Origin: Streptomyces sp. XY006
Lineage (GTDB): Bacteria > Actinomycetota > Actinomycetes > Streptomycetales > Streptomycetaceae
Direction: 5' to 3'
NCBI RefSeq assembly: GCF_002237655.1
Contig: NZ_NOKT01000026.1
Coordinates: 62,001 to 126,000 of the forward strand
Length of the DNA stretch: 64,000 bases
Numbering within the stretch: the stretch's first letter is position 1; every line of letters starts with the position of its first letter. The position numbers were made by a program, and so were the translations under genes. The notes under the pieces are model-generated. The model saw only the letters and a program-made list of their open reading frames with translations. It had not been told where the DNA came from and did not search any database. This document shows, in pieces, positions 34,339 to 46,928 of this stretch.

Positions 34339-35461
34339 GCTCGCCTCCCAGCCGTTCGAGGAGCCATTCGTGGAAGATCCCGATGTGGTGCTCGTTGGGG
34401 ACCAGCACACCGCCGTCGCGGTACGCGCGGGAAGACATCGCGGGCTGCGTCCTTTCACAGGCGGCGAAGTCCTGGACGTTGACCCGGTGGAAGAGCTCGA
34501 CGGACTTCGACAGGTCCGCCCCCGACTCCACCACCTCGGGCGCGTAGAGCCAGTCGCACTCGACGACCGTGCGGTCCTCGGCGAGCGGGAACATGCGGTG
34601 CAGGATGACGTGGTCCGGGACGAGGTTGACGAACACGGTCGGCTTGACCGTGATGGCGTAGTAGCGGCGGTCCTGGTCGTCGCCGACCGCGGGGAGCCGG
34701 CCGAAGCCCTCGCTGCCGTCGACCGTGAAGCCCTTGACCGCCGCGCCGAACTCGGCGCCGTGCCCCACGTAGTACTGGGCGGCGTAGCCGTCGGCGAACT
34801 CGGGCAGCACCTCCGTCAGTTCGGGGTGGATCGTCGCGCAGTGGTAGCACTCCATGAAGTTCTCGACGATCAGTTTCCAGTTCGCCCTCACGTCATAGGT
34901 GATGCGTTTGCCGAGCGCGAGGTTGTCCGTGCCGTAGTGCTCGATCGCGGCGGCGTCGCCGAGGCGCTCGACGGCGGCGTGCACGACCGTGTCCTCGAAG
35001 GACGGCGGTTCGTCCGCCAGACACACCCAGGCGTAGCCCAGCCACTCGCGCAGCTCCACCTTGATCAACCCGTACGCGACCCGGTCGACGTCCGGCATCT
35101 TGATCAAGTTGGGTGCGGCGATCAACCTGCCGTCGAGGTCGTACGTCCACGCGTGGTACGGGCATTGGAGCGTGCGGCGGATCTCGCCGGACTCCTCCGT
35201 GCACAGCCGGGCCCCGCGGTGCCGGCAGACGTTGAGGAAGGCACGCAGGTCGCCTGTGCGGGTCCGGGTGATGATGACGCTCTCGCGGCCCACCCGGACG
35301 GTACGGAACGCGCCCGGCCGGTCCAGGTCGGAGCTGCGGACCGCGCAGAACCACAGCGACTCGAAGACGTGCTCCTGCTCCTGGCGGAAGACGTCCGGGT
35401 CGGTGTAGTAGCGGCCGGGGAGGGTGGCGATCAGGCTCGGGGTGATCGGGGTCGTCGTCAC
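34313..35461 (-). CDS. Rieske non-haem iron oxygenase (glycine betaine monooxygenase GbcA-like)
   Basis: Terminal oxygenase expected to demethylate glycine betaine to dimethylglycine and formaldehyde. The 382-residue alpha-subunit has the Rieske cluster ligands C79-x-H81 and C100-x2-H103 ('NVCRHRGARLC', 'LQCPYHAW') and the mononuclear-iron residues in 'NFMECYHCATIHPEL' (H207, H212). It lies between dimethylglycine oxidase and betaine aldehyde dehydrogenase, and a Rieske ferredoxin plus FAD reductase are encoded divergently at 40.7-42.3 kb. This placing supports betaine as substrate over the stachydrine or carnitine alternatives. The GTG at 35461 is chosen by comparison with the usual N-terminus; its Shine-Dalgarno is weak. 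Confidence 0.9.
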   Translation of the reverse strand: MTTTPITPSLIATLPGRYYTDPDVFRQEQEHVFESLWFCAVRSSDLDRPGAFRTVRVGRESVIITRTRTGDLRAFLNVCRHRGARLCTEESGEIRRTLQCPYHAWTYDLDGRLIAAPNLIKMPDVDRVAYGLIKVELREWLGYAWVCLADEPPSFEDTVVHAAVERLGDAAAIEHYGTDNLALGKRITYDVRANWKLIVENFMECYHCATIHPELTEVLPEFADGYAAQYYVGHGAEFGAAVKGFTVDGSEGFGRLPAVGDDQDRRYYAITVKPTVFVNLVPDHVILHRMFPLAEDRTVVECDWLYAPEVVESGADLSKSVELFHRVNVQDFAACERTQPAMSSRAYRDGGVLVPNEHHIGIFHEWLLERLGGEHAGPVHRR

Positions 35462-35475
35462 GAGGGGAACGCCTC

Positions 35476-39319
<3,844 letters not shown>

Positions 39320-39336
39320 GGCCAAGCTCCTCTGCT

Positions 39337-39363
39337 TGTTGCGCAATGCACGATGGGTTGCGC
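39337..39363. promoter_or_regulatory. Candidate IclR operator at the mscR/betaine-operon promoter
   Basis: TGTTGCGCAATGCA (39337-39350) contains the palindrome TTGCGCAA, and GTTGCGC repeats at 39357-39363. The same TGTTGCG word occurs upstream of the iclR gene itself at 40482. Shared words at both promoters suggest one regulator. Confidence 0.5.
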
Positions 39364-39568
39364 GGTGGGGAACATAGTGAGAACGCCATCCAGGGGCCGT
39401 CAAGAGGTGCGGCCACGGTTCGCGTCAACGTTGGGAAAACTGGCCGGGAGGCAGGAAACACCCCTGACACACGACAGCGCGGGACCAGGTGTCTCACCTG
39501 GTCCCGCGCTGTGCGCACCACGCCGTGGGCCGGCGGCCGGGCGGCCCCGCTGCGTCGCCTCCGCTACG

Positions 39569-40399
39569 TCAGAAGCCGTAGCCCATACGGCGGGACAGCT
39601 CGGCCGCGGCCGCCTCGGTCCGTTTCGCGATGTCCGGCAGGCGCTCCGGGCTGAGCCGGTAGACCGGCCCCGAGACGCTGAGCGACGCGATGACCTTGCC
39701 GTCGTGCGCCCGGACCGGGGAGGCGGCGGCCGCCAGCCCGATCTCCAGCTCCTCGACCGTGATCGCGTACCCCTGCTGCACGACGGTGTCCAACTCGCCG
39801 CGCAGCATGGACGCGACCGTGACCGTGCGCTCCGTGAAACGGTGCAGCGGACGCGCCAGCAGGCCCTCGCGCAGGGTGGGCGGCAGATGGGCGAGCAGCA
39901 CCTTGCCGCTGGAGGTGGCGTGCAGCGGGGTGCGCCGGCCGAGCCAGTTCTGCGCCGTGACGGAGGCGGTGCCGCGTGCCTGCATGATGTTGACGGCCGC
40001 GTCGTCGTCCAGCACCGCGATGTTGACCGTCTCGCCCAGCTCGTCGGCGAGTTCCCGGCAGACCGGGACGCCCTCCTGGGAGACGTCCAGCCGCACTGCC
40101 GCCGCCCCCGCGAGGCGCAGTACGCCGGCTCCCAGGTAGTACTTGCCGCGGTCCTTCGCCTGCGCCACCAGGCCGCGGTTCTCCAGGACGCCGAGCAGCC
40201 GGAACGCCGTGGACTTGTGCACGTCGAGCTCGTCGGCGATCTCGGTGACGCCCGCCTCGCCGTGCCGGGCGAGGATCTCCAGCACACTCACCGCGCGGTC
40301 CACCGACTGCACGGCGCTCGCCCCGCCTCTGCCGCTCTGCTTCGCTCCGTCGTCCCTGGGACGCTCGTCGCCGGAGGACTGCTTCTGCGTGCGGGCCAT
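39569..40399 (-). CDS. IclR-family transcriptional regulator
   Basis: A 276-residue regulator. The N-terminal winged HTH (about 30-90) has 'SVDRAVSVLEILARHGEAGV' and 'ELDVHKSTAFRLLGVLENRG'. The C-terminal IclR effector domain shows 'TSSGKVLLAHLPP' and 'EELEIGLAAAASPVRAHDG', both classic. It sits 249 bp upstream of, and on the same strand as, the betaine operon, and divergent from the ferredoxin-reductase pair. It is therefore the natural regulator of choline/betaine catabolism here, probably responding to a pathway intermediate. The ATG at 40399 is used; a TTG two codons earlier is possible. Confidence 0.9.
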   Translation of the reverse strand: MARTQKQSSGDERPRDDGAKQSGRGGASAVQSVDRAVSVLEILARHGEAGVTEIADELDVHKSTAFRLLGVLENRGLVAQAKDRGKYYLGAGVLRLAGAAAVRLDVSQEGVPVCRELADELGETVNIAVLDDDAAVNIMQARGTASVTAQNWLGRRTPLHATSSGKVLLAHLPPTLREGLLARPLHRFTERTVTVASMLRGELDTVVQQGYAITVEELEIGLAAAASPVRAHDGKVIASLSVSGPVYRLSPERLPDIAKRTEAAAAELSRRMGYGF

Positions 40400-40708
40400 G
40401 GCCAACTCTCACCACCTGCCGGCCCTGTTTGGGCCGCATCTCAGGGAACCCCTTGACGCGACGGTCGCCCCGCCCGGATTCTGTTGCGTATAGCGCTTGC
40501 TCATGCGCCATGTGAAACATCATGTTACCGAAGCGTCCGCATCCCGGAAGGGGACGAGCGCCCTCCCGGGCCTCGGCTCCGACGGCCGGGCCGGACGACG
40601 TGCACCACCACCCTTTCGTGCCCGGGACCGGCCCGGTCCGGCACTTCACACACTGTCTACAGTCTGGCCGAACGGTCCGGCCCACGCCCCGGACCGAGAG
40701 GGGGGCCC
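40400..40708. promoter_or_regulatory. Divergent control region between iclR and the ferredoxin gene
   Basis: This 309-bp gap contains TGTTGCGTATAGCGC (40482-40496), similar to the operator upstream of mscR. It also holds the 12-bp inverted repeat ACTGT-CT-ACAGT (40652-40663), whose TACAGT could be the -10 of the ferredoxin transcript. A purine-rich GAGAGGGGGG precedes the GTG at 40709. Confidence 0.5.
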
Positions 40709-41032
40709 GTGATTCCCGTCTGCCGCATCGAAGACCTCCCCAAGGGCGAGTCCGTCCGCGTCGAAGCGACACCGCCCGTCGCCGTGTTCCACACCGACGA
40801 CGGCGAGCTCCACGCCATCGACGACACCTGCACCCACCAGGACGCCTCCCTCTCCGAGGGCTGGCTGGAGGGCTGCCTGGTCGAATGCCCGCTGCACGCC
40901 GCCTCGTTCGACCTGCGCACCGGCATGCCCACGTGCCTCCCGGCCCGCCGCGCCGTCCGCACGCACCGCGTCACCGTCGACGACGGCGTCATCCACGTCC
41001 ACCTCGCGGCGGAGGAGGGGACAGCCGCGTGA
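40709..41032 (+). CDS. Rieske [2Fe-2S] ferredoxin
   Basis: A 107-residue electron carrier of the NirD/bifunctional-dioxygenase ferredoxin type. The cluster ligands are in 'DDTCTHQDASL' (Cys-x-His) and 'VECPLHAASFD' (Cys-x2-His), and 'FDLRTGMPTCLPA' follows as in dioxygenase ferredoxins. It should pass electrons from the FAD reductase encoded next to the Rieske oxygenase of the divergent betaine operon. GAGAGGGGGG lies ahead of the GTG start; in-frame sequence further upstream has no similarity to ferredoxins. Size matches the family (100-115 residues). Confidence 0.92.
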   Translation: MIPVCRIEDLPKGESVRVEATPPVAVFHTDDGELHAIDDTCTHQDASLSEGWLEGCLVECPLHAASFDLRTGMPTCLPARRAVRTHRVTVDDGVIHVHLAAEEGTAA

Positions 41033-41039
41033 GCCCGGG

Positions 41040-41082
41040 AGGGGGCGGCCGCGTCAGTCCAAGAGGGGGCGGCCGCGTCAGT
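41040..41082. repeat. 19-bp direct repeat, two copies (24-bp period)
   Basis: AGGGGGCGGCCGCGTCAGT occurs at 41040-41058 and 41064-41082 in the 88-bp gap between ferredoxin and reductase genes. It looks like a recent tandem duplication. Confidence 0.9.
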
Positions 41083-41120
41083 GGAAACGGTGCGTTCCGC
41101 AGCGCGAGGAGGCACCCCGT

Positions 41121-42302
41121 ATGCGCACCGTGACCGTCGTCGGCGCCTCGCTCTCCGGCCTGTACGCCGCCCGGGAACTGCGCGCCCAGGGCTACGACGG
41201 GCATCTCGTCGTCATCGGCGACGAACCCCATCACCCCTACGACCGGCCGCCGCTCTCCAAGGGCTTCCTCACCGGCCGCGCCGACGAGAACCAACTCGCT
41301 CTCACCGACGCCGAGGAGAGCGCCGAACTCGACGCCGAGTGGATGCTCGGCGTCCGCGCCCGGGCGCTGGACGCCCGCGGCCGCACCGTCGTCCTGGACG
41401 ACGGCCGCACCGTGTCCACCGACGGCCTCGTCATCGCCACCGGAGCCCGCGCCCGCCGTCTGCCCGGCGACGCCCTCGCCGGAGTCCACACGCTGCGCAC
41501 CCTCGACGACGCCCGGGCGCTGCGCGAGGAACTCACCCGGGGCCCACGCCGGGTCGTCGTCATCGGCGGCGGCTTCGTCGGCGCCGAGACCGCTTCCTCC
41601 TGCTCCTCGCTCGGCCACAGTGTCACCGTCGTCGAGGCCGCCCCGCTCCCGCTCACGCCCCACCTGGGCACCGGCATGGCCGCCGTGTGCGCCGCGCTGC
41701 ACCGCCGCGGCGGCGTGGACCTCGTCACCGGCACCGGCGTCGCCGGGCTCCGCGGCACCCTCACCGTCAGCGGCGTGGAGCTCACCGACGGGCGCACACT
41801 CGCCGCCGACCTCGTGATCGTAGGGATCGGCGCCACCCCCAACACCTCCTGGCTGGCCGGTTCGGCCCTCGCCCTACGCGACGGCGTCCTGTGCGACGAC
41901 GGCTGTGTGACGGCCCTGCCGCAGGTGGTCGCCGTCGGCGATGTCGCCCGTGTCGGCGGCGTCCGCGCGGAGCACTGGACCTCCGCCACCCAGCAGCCCC
42001 GCGTCGCCGTGACCAACCTGCTCGCCGGGCGCACGGTCGCGACCGCGGACGCGGTGCCCTACTTCTGGTCCGACCAGTACGGCGCCCGCATCCAGTTCGC
42101 GGGCCGACGGGGCGAGGGCGACACCGTCCGCATCACCGAGGGCGAGCTCTCCGACGGCGCACCGGCCGAGGGCGGATTCCTCGCCCGCTACGAACGCAAC
42201 GGCCGTACGACCGCGGTGCTCGCGGTGGACCGCCCCCGCCCCTTCATGCGGGCGAGACGCGAACTCACCCGGGAGACGGCTGTCGCCGCCACCGGGGAGT
42301 AG
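41121..42302 (+). CDS. FAD-dependent ferredoxin reductase
   Basis: A 393-residue NAD(P)H:ferredoxin reductase of the BphA4/RhdA4 type. The FAD motif is 'VVGASLSGLYAARELR', followed by 'PYDRPPLSKGFL', 'VIATGARARRLPG', NAD motif 'VVIGGGFVGAETASSCSSLG' and 'VVAVGDVARV'. It completes the electron chain NAD(P)H to reductase to Rieske ferredoxin to oxygenase for betaine demethylation. It starts 88 bp after the ferredoxin, with GAGGAGG about 8 bases before the ATG. A tandem-repeat array follows its stop. Confidence 0.93.
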   Translation: MRTVTVVGASLSGLYAARELRAQGYDGHLVVIGDEPHHPYDRPPLSKGFLTGRADENQLALTDAEESAELDAEWMLGVRARALDARGRTVVLDDGRTVSTDGLVIATGARARRLPGDALAGVHTLRTLDDARALREELTRGPRRVVVIGGGFVGAETASSCSSLGHSVTVVEAAPLPLTPHLGTGMAAVCAALHRRGGVDLVTGTGVAGLRGTLTVSGVELTDGRTLAADLVIVGIGATPNTSWLAGSALALRDGVLCDDGCVTALPQVVAVGDVARVGGVRAEHWTSATQQPRVAVTNLLAGRTVATADAVPYFWSDQYGARIQFAGRRGEGDTVRITEGELSDGAPAEGGFLARYERNGRTTAVLAVDRPRPFMRARRELTRETAVAATGE

Positions 42303-42356
42303 CGCAAGGGCTCGCCGACGAGAGGGCAATCGCCGAAGAGAGGCCACCATCAGACG

Positions 42357-42506
42357 ACCGGCCAGTCCTCACGGCGACTGGCCAGCCTCCACGTCGACTA
42401 GCCAGCCTCCACGGGGACCGGCCAGCCCCACGGCGACTGGCCAGCCCCACGGCGACTGGCCAGCCCCACGGCGACGGCCAGCCCCACAGCGACCGACCAG
42501 CCCTCC
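42357..42506. repeat. Tandem array of about seven 18-21 bp units with a CTGGCCAG palindrome
   Basis: Units such as ACGGCGACTGGCCAGCCCC start at 42371, 42391, 42411, 42430, 42449, 42468 and 42486; two central units are identical and the outer ones have drifted. A partial unit ends at 42370. The array fills most of the gap between the convergent reductase and the small membrane protein gene. Confidence 0.9.
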
Positions 42507-42522
42507 CGGCGCCCGCTCAGCG

Positions 42523-43047
42523 CTACGAGTGGGACAGCTGCCCGGCCCCGCCGCGCCGGCGTATCCGTGCCTGCGTCCGCGCCACGGCCCGCTCCTGACG
42601 CCGGGCCCGGCGCCGCTCGCGCCGCAGCGCCCGCGCCGTGCTGCTCGGCACGGACACCACGCCGTGGCGCTGGTTCCACACCTGGCGCGTCACCCACACG
42701 TCCAGGGCTCCCCACGTCGCCGCGATGGTGCTCACGACACTGCTGATCACCATGGGGAAGGCCAGCCAGGACCCGGCCATCGCGCACAGGAAGGCCACCA
42801 TCGCCTGAATCAGCGTCACCGCTATGAGGAGCACCGCCCGCACGGCCGCCGTACGGACCGGATCCGGCAACCGGCGCCGCCGCGCCGGCTCCTCGACCCA
42901 GAGGGGCCGGTAGTACTGCTGCTCCTGTGCCGGAATCTCCGCCTCGTCCGCCGAGTCCTTGCGATCGGTCGCCCCGAAGGCCCGATGCCCCCTCGCCCGC
43001 ACCCCATCGGCCCTCGGCGCTTCGCGCCGCCGCTCCGCCGTGCCCAT
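42523..43047 (-). CDS. Small two-helix membrane protein, uncharacterised
   Basis: About 174 residues: a charged N-terminal half ('QEQQYYRPLWVEEPARRRR'), two hydrophobic helices ('AVRAVLLIAVTLIQAMVAFL', 'SWLAFPMVISSVVSTIAATW') and a strongly basic C-terminal tail rich in Arg with coiled-coil-like 'RRERRRARRQERA'. Both tails are probably cytoplasmic. I do not recognise a family. The start is uncertain: the ATG at 43047 follows a possible GTG at 43050, and the frame is open further upstream to 43326. It is convergent with the ferredoxin reductase and divergent from the conservon, so it might be part of a membrane module but no partner is evident. Confidence 0.6.
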   Translation of the reverse strand: MGTAERRREAPRADGVRARGHRAFGATDRKDSADEAEIPAQEQQYYRPLWVEEPARRRRLPDPVRTAAVRAVLLIAVTLIQAMVAFLCAMAGSWLAFPMVISSVVSTIAATWGALDVWVTRQVWNQRHGVVSVPSSTARALRRERRRARRQERAVARTQARIRRRGGAGQLSHS

Positions 43048-43467
43048 CACCGTGTCACTCCCCACCGCCAGCAGACCGCTCGCTCGTTTCCGAAGACCCG
43101 TGCTTCCCAGTGGCTGCCCGGCTTGCGCTGTTTTACGCCGCCCGGGTGCAGGATGCGGCTCCTGTTGTCGATTCCGCCCCCGTTTCCCGTAGTGAAGGAC
43201 GAACGACCCGTCACGAAGATTCCCCCGAATCGAAAAAATTCGGCCAACCGCCTTGGCCGACCCCGTGGATGACCCCGCGCTGTCACCATCGGTTTCGTGG
43301 AGACAACTCCCGCAATGCCCGGACAACTCGGCATGACTCGTCGCTGGCGCGGAAGTTCGGCCTCAGGCCCGGTCTTCGAGTTCCCTGTGCGTCGGTAGTA
43401 GGCTCGCGCCGTTTGTTGACGCACATGTGTACCCCCGGTAGCCCGGGGGGCCGAGCTGGGGGAGGCC

Positions 43468-46400
43468 ATGCGCTTTCGCGGGAAGTCCATCCGCCGGAAG
43501 ATCGTGGCGCTGCTTCTCGTGCCGCTGGTGTCCCTGACCGCGATCTGGTCCTTCGCCACCGTGCTCACGGGGCGTGAGGCGGGCGACCTCTTCAATGTGT
43601 CGACCGTCGTGGAGAAGATCGGCTACCCCATCGAGGACACCGTCCGCGTTCTCCAGGAGGAACGCCGCCAGACCCTGGTCCACCTCGCCGACCCCCGCGC
43701 CTCCGACGGACTCGCCGCGCTCCGGCGCAGCCGCACCGCCACCGACGAGGCCGTGGGCGGCATCCGGCGGAACGCCGAGAATCCGGACGTGCGCGACGCG
43801 ATGGGCGAGGCCACCGACGAGCGCCTGACCGCGGTCCTGGACGCTTTCGAGGGCATCGATTCGCTGCGCCGCAGCGTCGAGGACGGCACCGTCGACCGCT
43901 CCCAGGCCCTCGACCTCTACAACCGGCTCGTCGACCCGTGCTACGTCCTCCTGGCCAACCTGCACGTGGTCGACAACGTCGAACTCGACAAGCAGTACCG
44001 CGCGTTGGTCAATCTCGCCCGCGCCCGCGAACTGCTCTCCCGCGAGGACGCCCTCCTCGGCTCCGCGCTGATCGTCGGCCGGATCACCCGCTCCGAAGAG
44101 CGCGACATCTCCGACCTCGTCGCCCAGCGCACGCTGATGTACGACGTCAACCTGCAACTGCTGCCCGTCGCCGAGCGCGACCGCTACCAGACCTTCTGGA
44201 AGAACGCCTCCTCCGCGCCGCTGCGCGTGGCCGAGGAAGCGGCCCTCGACTCGGGGGCCGGGACGCCCCGCGGCGTCACCGCCAAGAGCTGGGACAGCGC
44301 CGCGGGCAACGTGCTCGACGAACTCGGCACCCTCAACGACCAGGCCAACGACCGCTACCAGGACCGCGTCCACCCGGTGGCCGTCGGTGTCATCGCCAAG
44401 GCCGTCATCGCCGGCGCCCTCGGCCTGATCGCCCTGCTGGTCTCGCTCTTCCTGTCCGTGCGCGTCGGCCGCACCCTCATCCGCGACCTGCGGCAGCTGC
44501 GCCTGGAGGCCCACGAGGCGTCGGGCGTGCGGCTGCCCAGCGTGATGCGCCGCCTCTCCGCGGGCGAGCAGGTCGACGTCGAGACCGAGGTGCCGCGCCT
44601 GGAGTACGACAAGAACGAGATGGGCGAGGTCGGCCAGGCCCTCAACACCCTGCAGCGCGCCGCCGTCGAGGCCGCCGTCAAGCAGGCCGAACTGCGCGCC
44701 GGCGTCTCCGAGGTGTTCGTCAACCTCGCACGCCGCAGCCAGGTCCTCCTCCACAAGCAGCTCACCCTGCTCGACGCCATGGAGCGCAGGACCGAGGACA
44801 CCGAGGAACTCGCCGACCTGTTCCGCCTCGACCACCTGACCACCCGTATGCGCCGCCACGCCGAAGGCCTCGTGATCCTCTCCGGCGCGGCGCCCTCCCG
44901 GCAGTGGCGCAAGCCCGTGCAGCTCATGGACGTCGTCCGGGCCGCCGTCGCCGAGGTCGAGGACTACGAGCGCATCGAGGTCCGCCGTCTCCCGCGGATC
45001 GCCGTCACCGGCCCGGCCGTCGCCGACCTCACGCACCTCGTGGCCGAACTCCTGGAGAACGCCACGGTCTTCTCCCCGCCGCACACCGCCGTCCAGGTCC
45101 TGGGCGAGCGGGTCGCCAACGGCTTCACCCTGGAGATCCACGACCGCGGCCTGGGCATGGCGGCCGAGGCGCTGCTCGACGCCAACCTCCGGCTCGCCGA
45201 GACCCCGGAGTTCGAGCTGTCCGACACCGACCGGCTCGGCCTGTTCGTGGTCAGCCGGCTCGCCCAGCGGCAGAACGTCCGGGTCTCCCTGCAGCCCTCC
45301 CCGTACGGCGGCACGACCGCCGTCGTCTTCATCCCCGACGCCCTGCTCACGGACGACGTGCCCGACACGAACGGCATCGGCTTCCGGCTCGACCGCCCCC
45401 AGTTGACGGCGCACGGCGGCGAGCCACAGGACGGCCGCCGCACCGCCCTGTCCAAGGCGCCGGCGTCGCGCCCCGGCCTGCCGGCCTCCCTGCTGGACGG
45501 ACCGGTGGAGCTGGAGGCCCCCGTCGACCTGGACGCCATCGGCGACTTCCCGGACGCCATCGAGGACGAGGACAGCGAACACGGCGGCCTCTTCCGCCCC
45601 CGCCACTCCCTCACCCGCGCCCAGGACGAGACCACCGGCCGCCGCACCGACGCACACCAGCAGGCCGGCGACGCCCCGGGCGCGCGGGAGCGCACCGACG
45701 CGGGGGACGAGCTGAGCGCCCCGGTCCCGCTGCCCCGCCGCCATGCCCCCAAGCTGGTCAGCTCGCACGGCCGCCCGGTCACCGACCAGCGGCCCCGGCG
45801 CGGCAAGGCCGACGAGAAGATCACGGACACCGGCCGGGCCGGGCCCCCGCCGCTCCCGGCCCGTCGCAGGGGCGCGGAGGAGTCCGCAGGCCGCGGCACC
45901 CTCGGTGCCTCCGGCCGGGACGACGGCCGCGGGCCGTCGGCCGGCTCGTCCAGTGGCGCCTTCGGCGATGCCGACAAGTCGTCCGCCCTGCCCCGCAGGA
46001 CCCGCCGCGCGGAGATCGCCTCCAGCGGCGTGGACGGACCCGACCGCCCCAGCGGCCCCCCGCCGGAGCGCACCGCCGGACCCACGCGCCCCGTCGCGGG
46101 CTCCGCCACCAGAGGCGCCACCACCGGCCCAGAAGAGGACACCGCCCGCCAAGGAGACGGCACCATCCGCCCGGGAGACGCGACCACCCGCCGGGCAGAC
46201 GCCACCGCCCGCCCCGGAGACGGTGCCGCCCGCTCCGGAGACGGCGCCGGCACCGCGCCCCTGCCCCGGCGCGTCCGGCAGGCCAACCTGGCCCCTCAGC
46301 TGAAGAAGGGACCTGACCCGCGTACCGAGGACCGGACCGAGCCCGCCGAACGGGACGCCGAGGAAGTACGCAGCCGTATGGCCTCACTCCAGCGCGGCTG

Positions 46401-46488
46401 GCAGCGGGGCCGTAGGGAGAACGCCGCGGGCGATGCCGCCCACAGCGGCACAGCACCACAAGGAACGACAGAGGGGGACGGTCGATGA
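43468..46488 (+). CDS. cvnA: Conservon sensor-kinase-like protein CvnA (nitrate-sensing domain)
   Basis: Membrane sensor of a conservon, the four-gene CvnABCD module that assembles a GPCR-like complex in streptomycetes. The 1006 residues comprise a signal-anchor helix (about 10-32), an extracytoplasmic nitrate/nitrite-sensing-like helical domain ('EERRQTLVHLADP') and a second helix near 308-332. A HAMP-like linker and the dimerisation motif 'RLDHLTTRMRRHAEG' follow, then an ATPase domain with N-box 'ELLENATVFSPP' and 'HDRGLGM'. Beyond residue 640 is a long disordered Pro/Arg/Asp tail. The RBS is GGGGGAGG. The stop overlaps cvnB as ATGA. Confidence 0.92.
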   Translation: MRFRGKSIRRKIVALLLVPLVSLTAIWSFATVLTGREAGDLFNVSTVVEKIGYPIEDTVRVLQEERRQTLVHLADPRASDGLAALRRSRTATDEAVGGIRRNAENPDVRDAMGEATDERLTAVLDAFEGIDSLRRSVEDGTVDRSQALDLYNRLVDPCYVLLANLHVVDNVELDKQYRALVNLARARELLSREDALLGSALIVGRITRSEERDISDLVAQRTLMYDVNLQLLPVAERDRYQTFWKNASSAPLRVAEEAALDSGAGTPRGVTAKSWDSAAGNVLDELGTLNDQANDRYQDRVHPVAVGVIAKAVIAGALGLIALLVSLFLSVRVGRTLIRDLRQLRLEAHEASGVRLPSVMRRLSAGEQVDVETEVPRLEYDKNEMGEVGQALNTLQRAAVEAAVKQAELRAGVSEVFVNLARRSQVLLHKQLTLLDAMERRTEDTEELADLFRLDHLTTRMRRHAEGLVILSGAAPSRQWRKPVQLMDVVRAAVAEVEDYERIEVRRLPRIAVTGPAVADLTHLVAELLENATVFSPPHTAVQVLGERVANGFTLEIHDRGLGMAAEALLDANLRLAETPEFELSDTDRLGLFVVSRLAQRQNVRVSLQPSPYGGTTAVVFIPDALLTDDVPDTNGIGFRLDRPQLTAHGGEPQDGRRTALSKAPASRPGLPASLLDGPVELEAPVDLDAIGDFPDAIEDEDSEHGGLFRPRHSLTRAQDETTGRRTDAHQQAGDAPGARERTDAGDELSAPVPLPRRHAPKLVSSHGRPVTDQRPRRGKADEKITDTGRAGPPPLPARRRGAEESAGRGTLGASGRDDGRGPSAGSSSGAFGDADKSSALPRRTRRAEIASSGVDGPDRPSGPPPERTAGPTRPVAGSATRGATTGPEEDTARQGDGTIRPGDATTRRADATARPGDGAARSGDGAGTAPLPRRVRQANLAPQLKKGPDPRTEDRTEPAERDAEEVRSRMASLQRGWQRGRRENAAGDAAHSGTAPQGTTEGDGR

Positions 46489-46919
46489 CCGCACCGAAGG
46501 CGACCGGCCACACCGCGAACAGCCAGGGGGAGCTGAACTGGCTCCTCGACGACCTGGTGGACCGCGTCGCGAGCATCCGCAAGGCCCTCGTGCTCTCCGG
46601 CGACGGTTTGCCCACGGGCGTGTCCAGGGACCTGACCCGGGAGGACAGCGAGCACCTGGCCGCCGTGGCCTCCGGGTTCCACAGCCTCGCCAAGGGCGTG
46701 GGGCGCCACTTCGAGGCCGGCAACGTCCGCCAGACGGTCGTCGAACTCGACGACGCCTTCCTGTTCGTGACCGCGGCCGGCGACGGCAGCTGCCTCGCGG
46801 TCCTCTCGGACGCCGACTCCGACGTCGGCCAGGTCGCCTACGAGATGACGCTCCTGGTGAAGCGGGTGGGTGTGCATCTGGGCGCCGCTCCGCGCACCGA
46901 TCTGCCCGCGGGCGGGTAG
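46485..46919 (+). CDS. cvnB: Conservon roadblock/LC7 protein CvnB
   Basis: A 144-residue roadblock/LC7-domain protein, the predicted GTPase-activating-like or scaffold partner of the conservon GTPase. The fold is indicated by 'ELNWLLDDLVDRVASIRKAL', 'VLSGDGLPTGVS' and 'GSCLAVLSDADSDVGQVAYE'. Its ATG overlaps the cvnA stop. In S. coelicolor CvnB interacts with CvnA and CvnD at the membrane. Confidence 0.95.
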   Translation: MTAPKATGHTANSQGELNWLLDDLVDRVASIRKALVLSGDGLPTGVSRDLTREDSEHLAAVASGFHSLAKGVGRHFEAGNVRQTVVELDDAFLFVTAAGDGSCLAVLSDADSDVGQVAYEMTLLVKRVGVHLGAAPRTDLPAGG

Positions 46920-46928
46920 TGGGATGAC

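Noticed and set aside
31252-34482. 1076-codon plus-strand frame over the betaine operon
   Set aside because: Complement of three genuine minus-strand genes; translated sequence is low-complexity with no motif.
42371-42506. CRISPR array
   Set aside because: Units are 18-21 bp and contiguous, with no spacers; no cas genes in the window.
43363-46152. 929-codon minus-strand frame opposite cvnA
   Set aside because: Shadow of CvnA caused by GC skew; the plus frame has intact sensor-kinase signatures.
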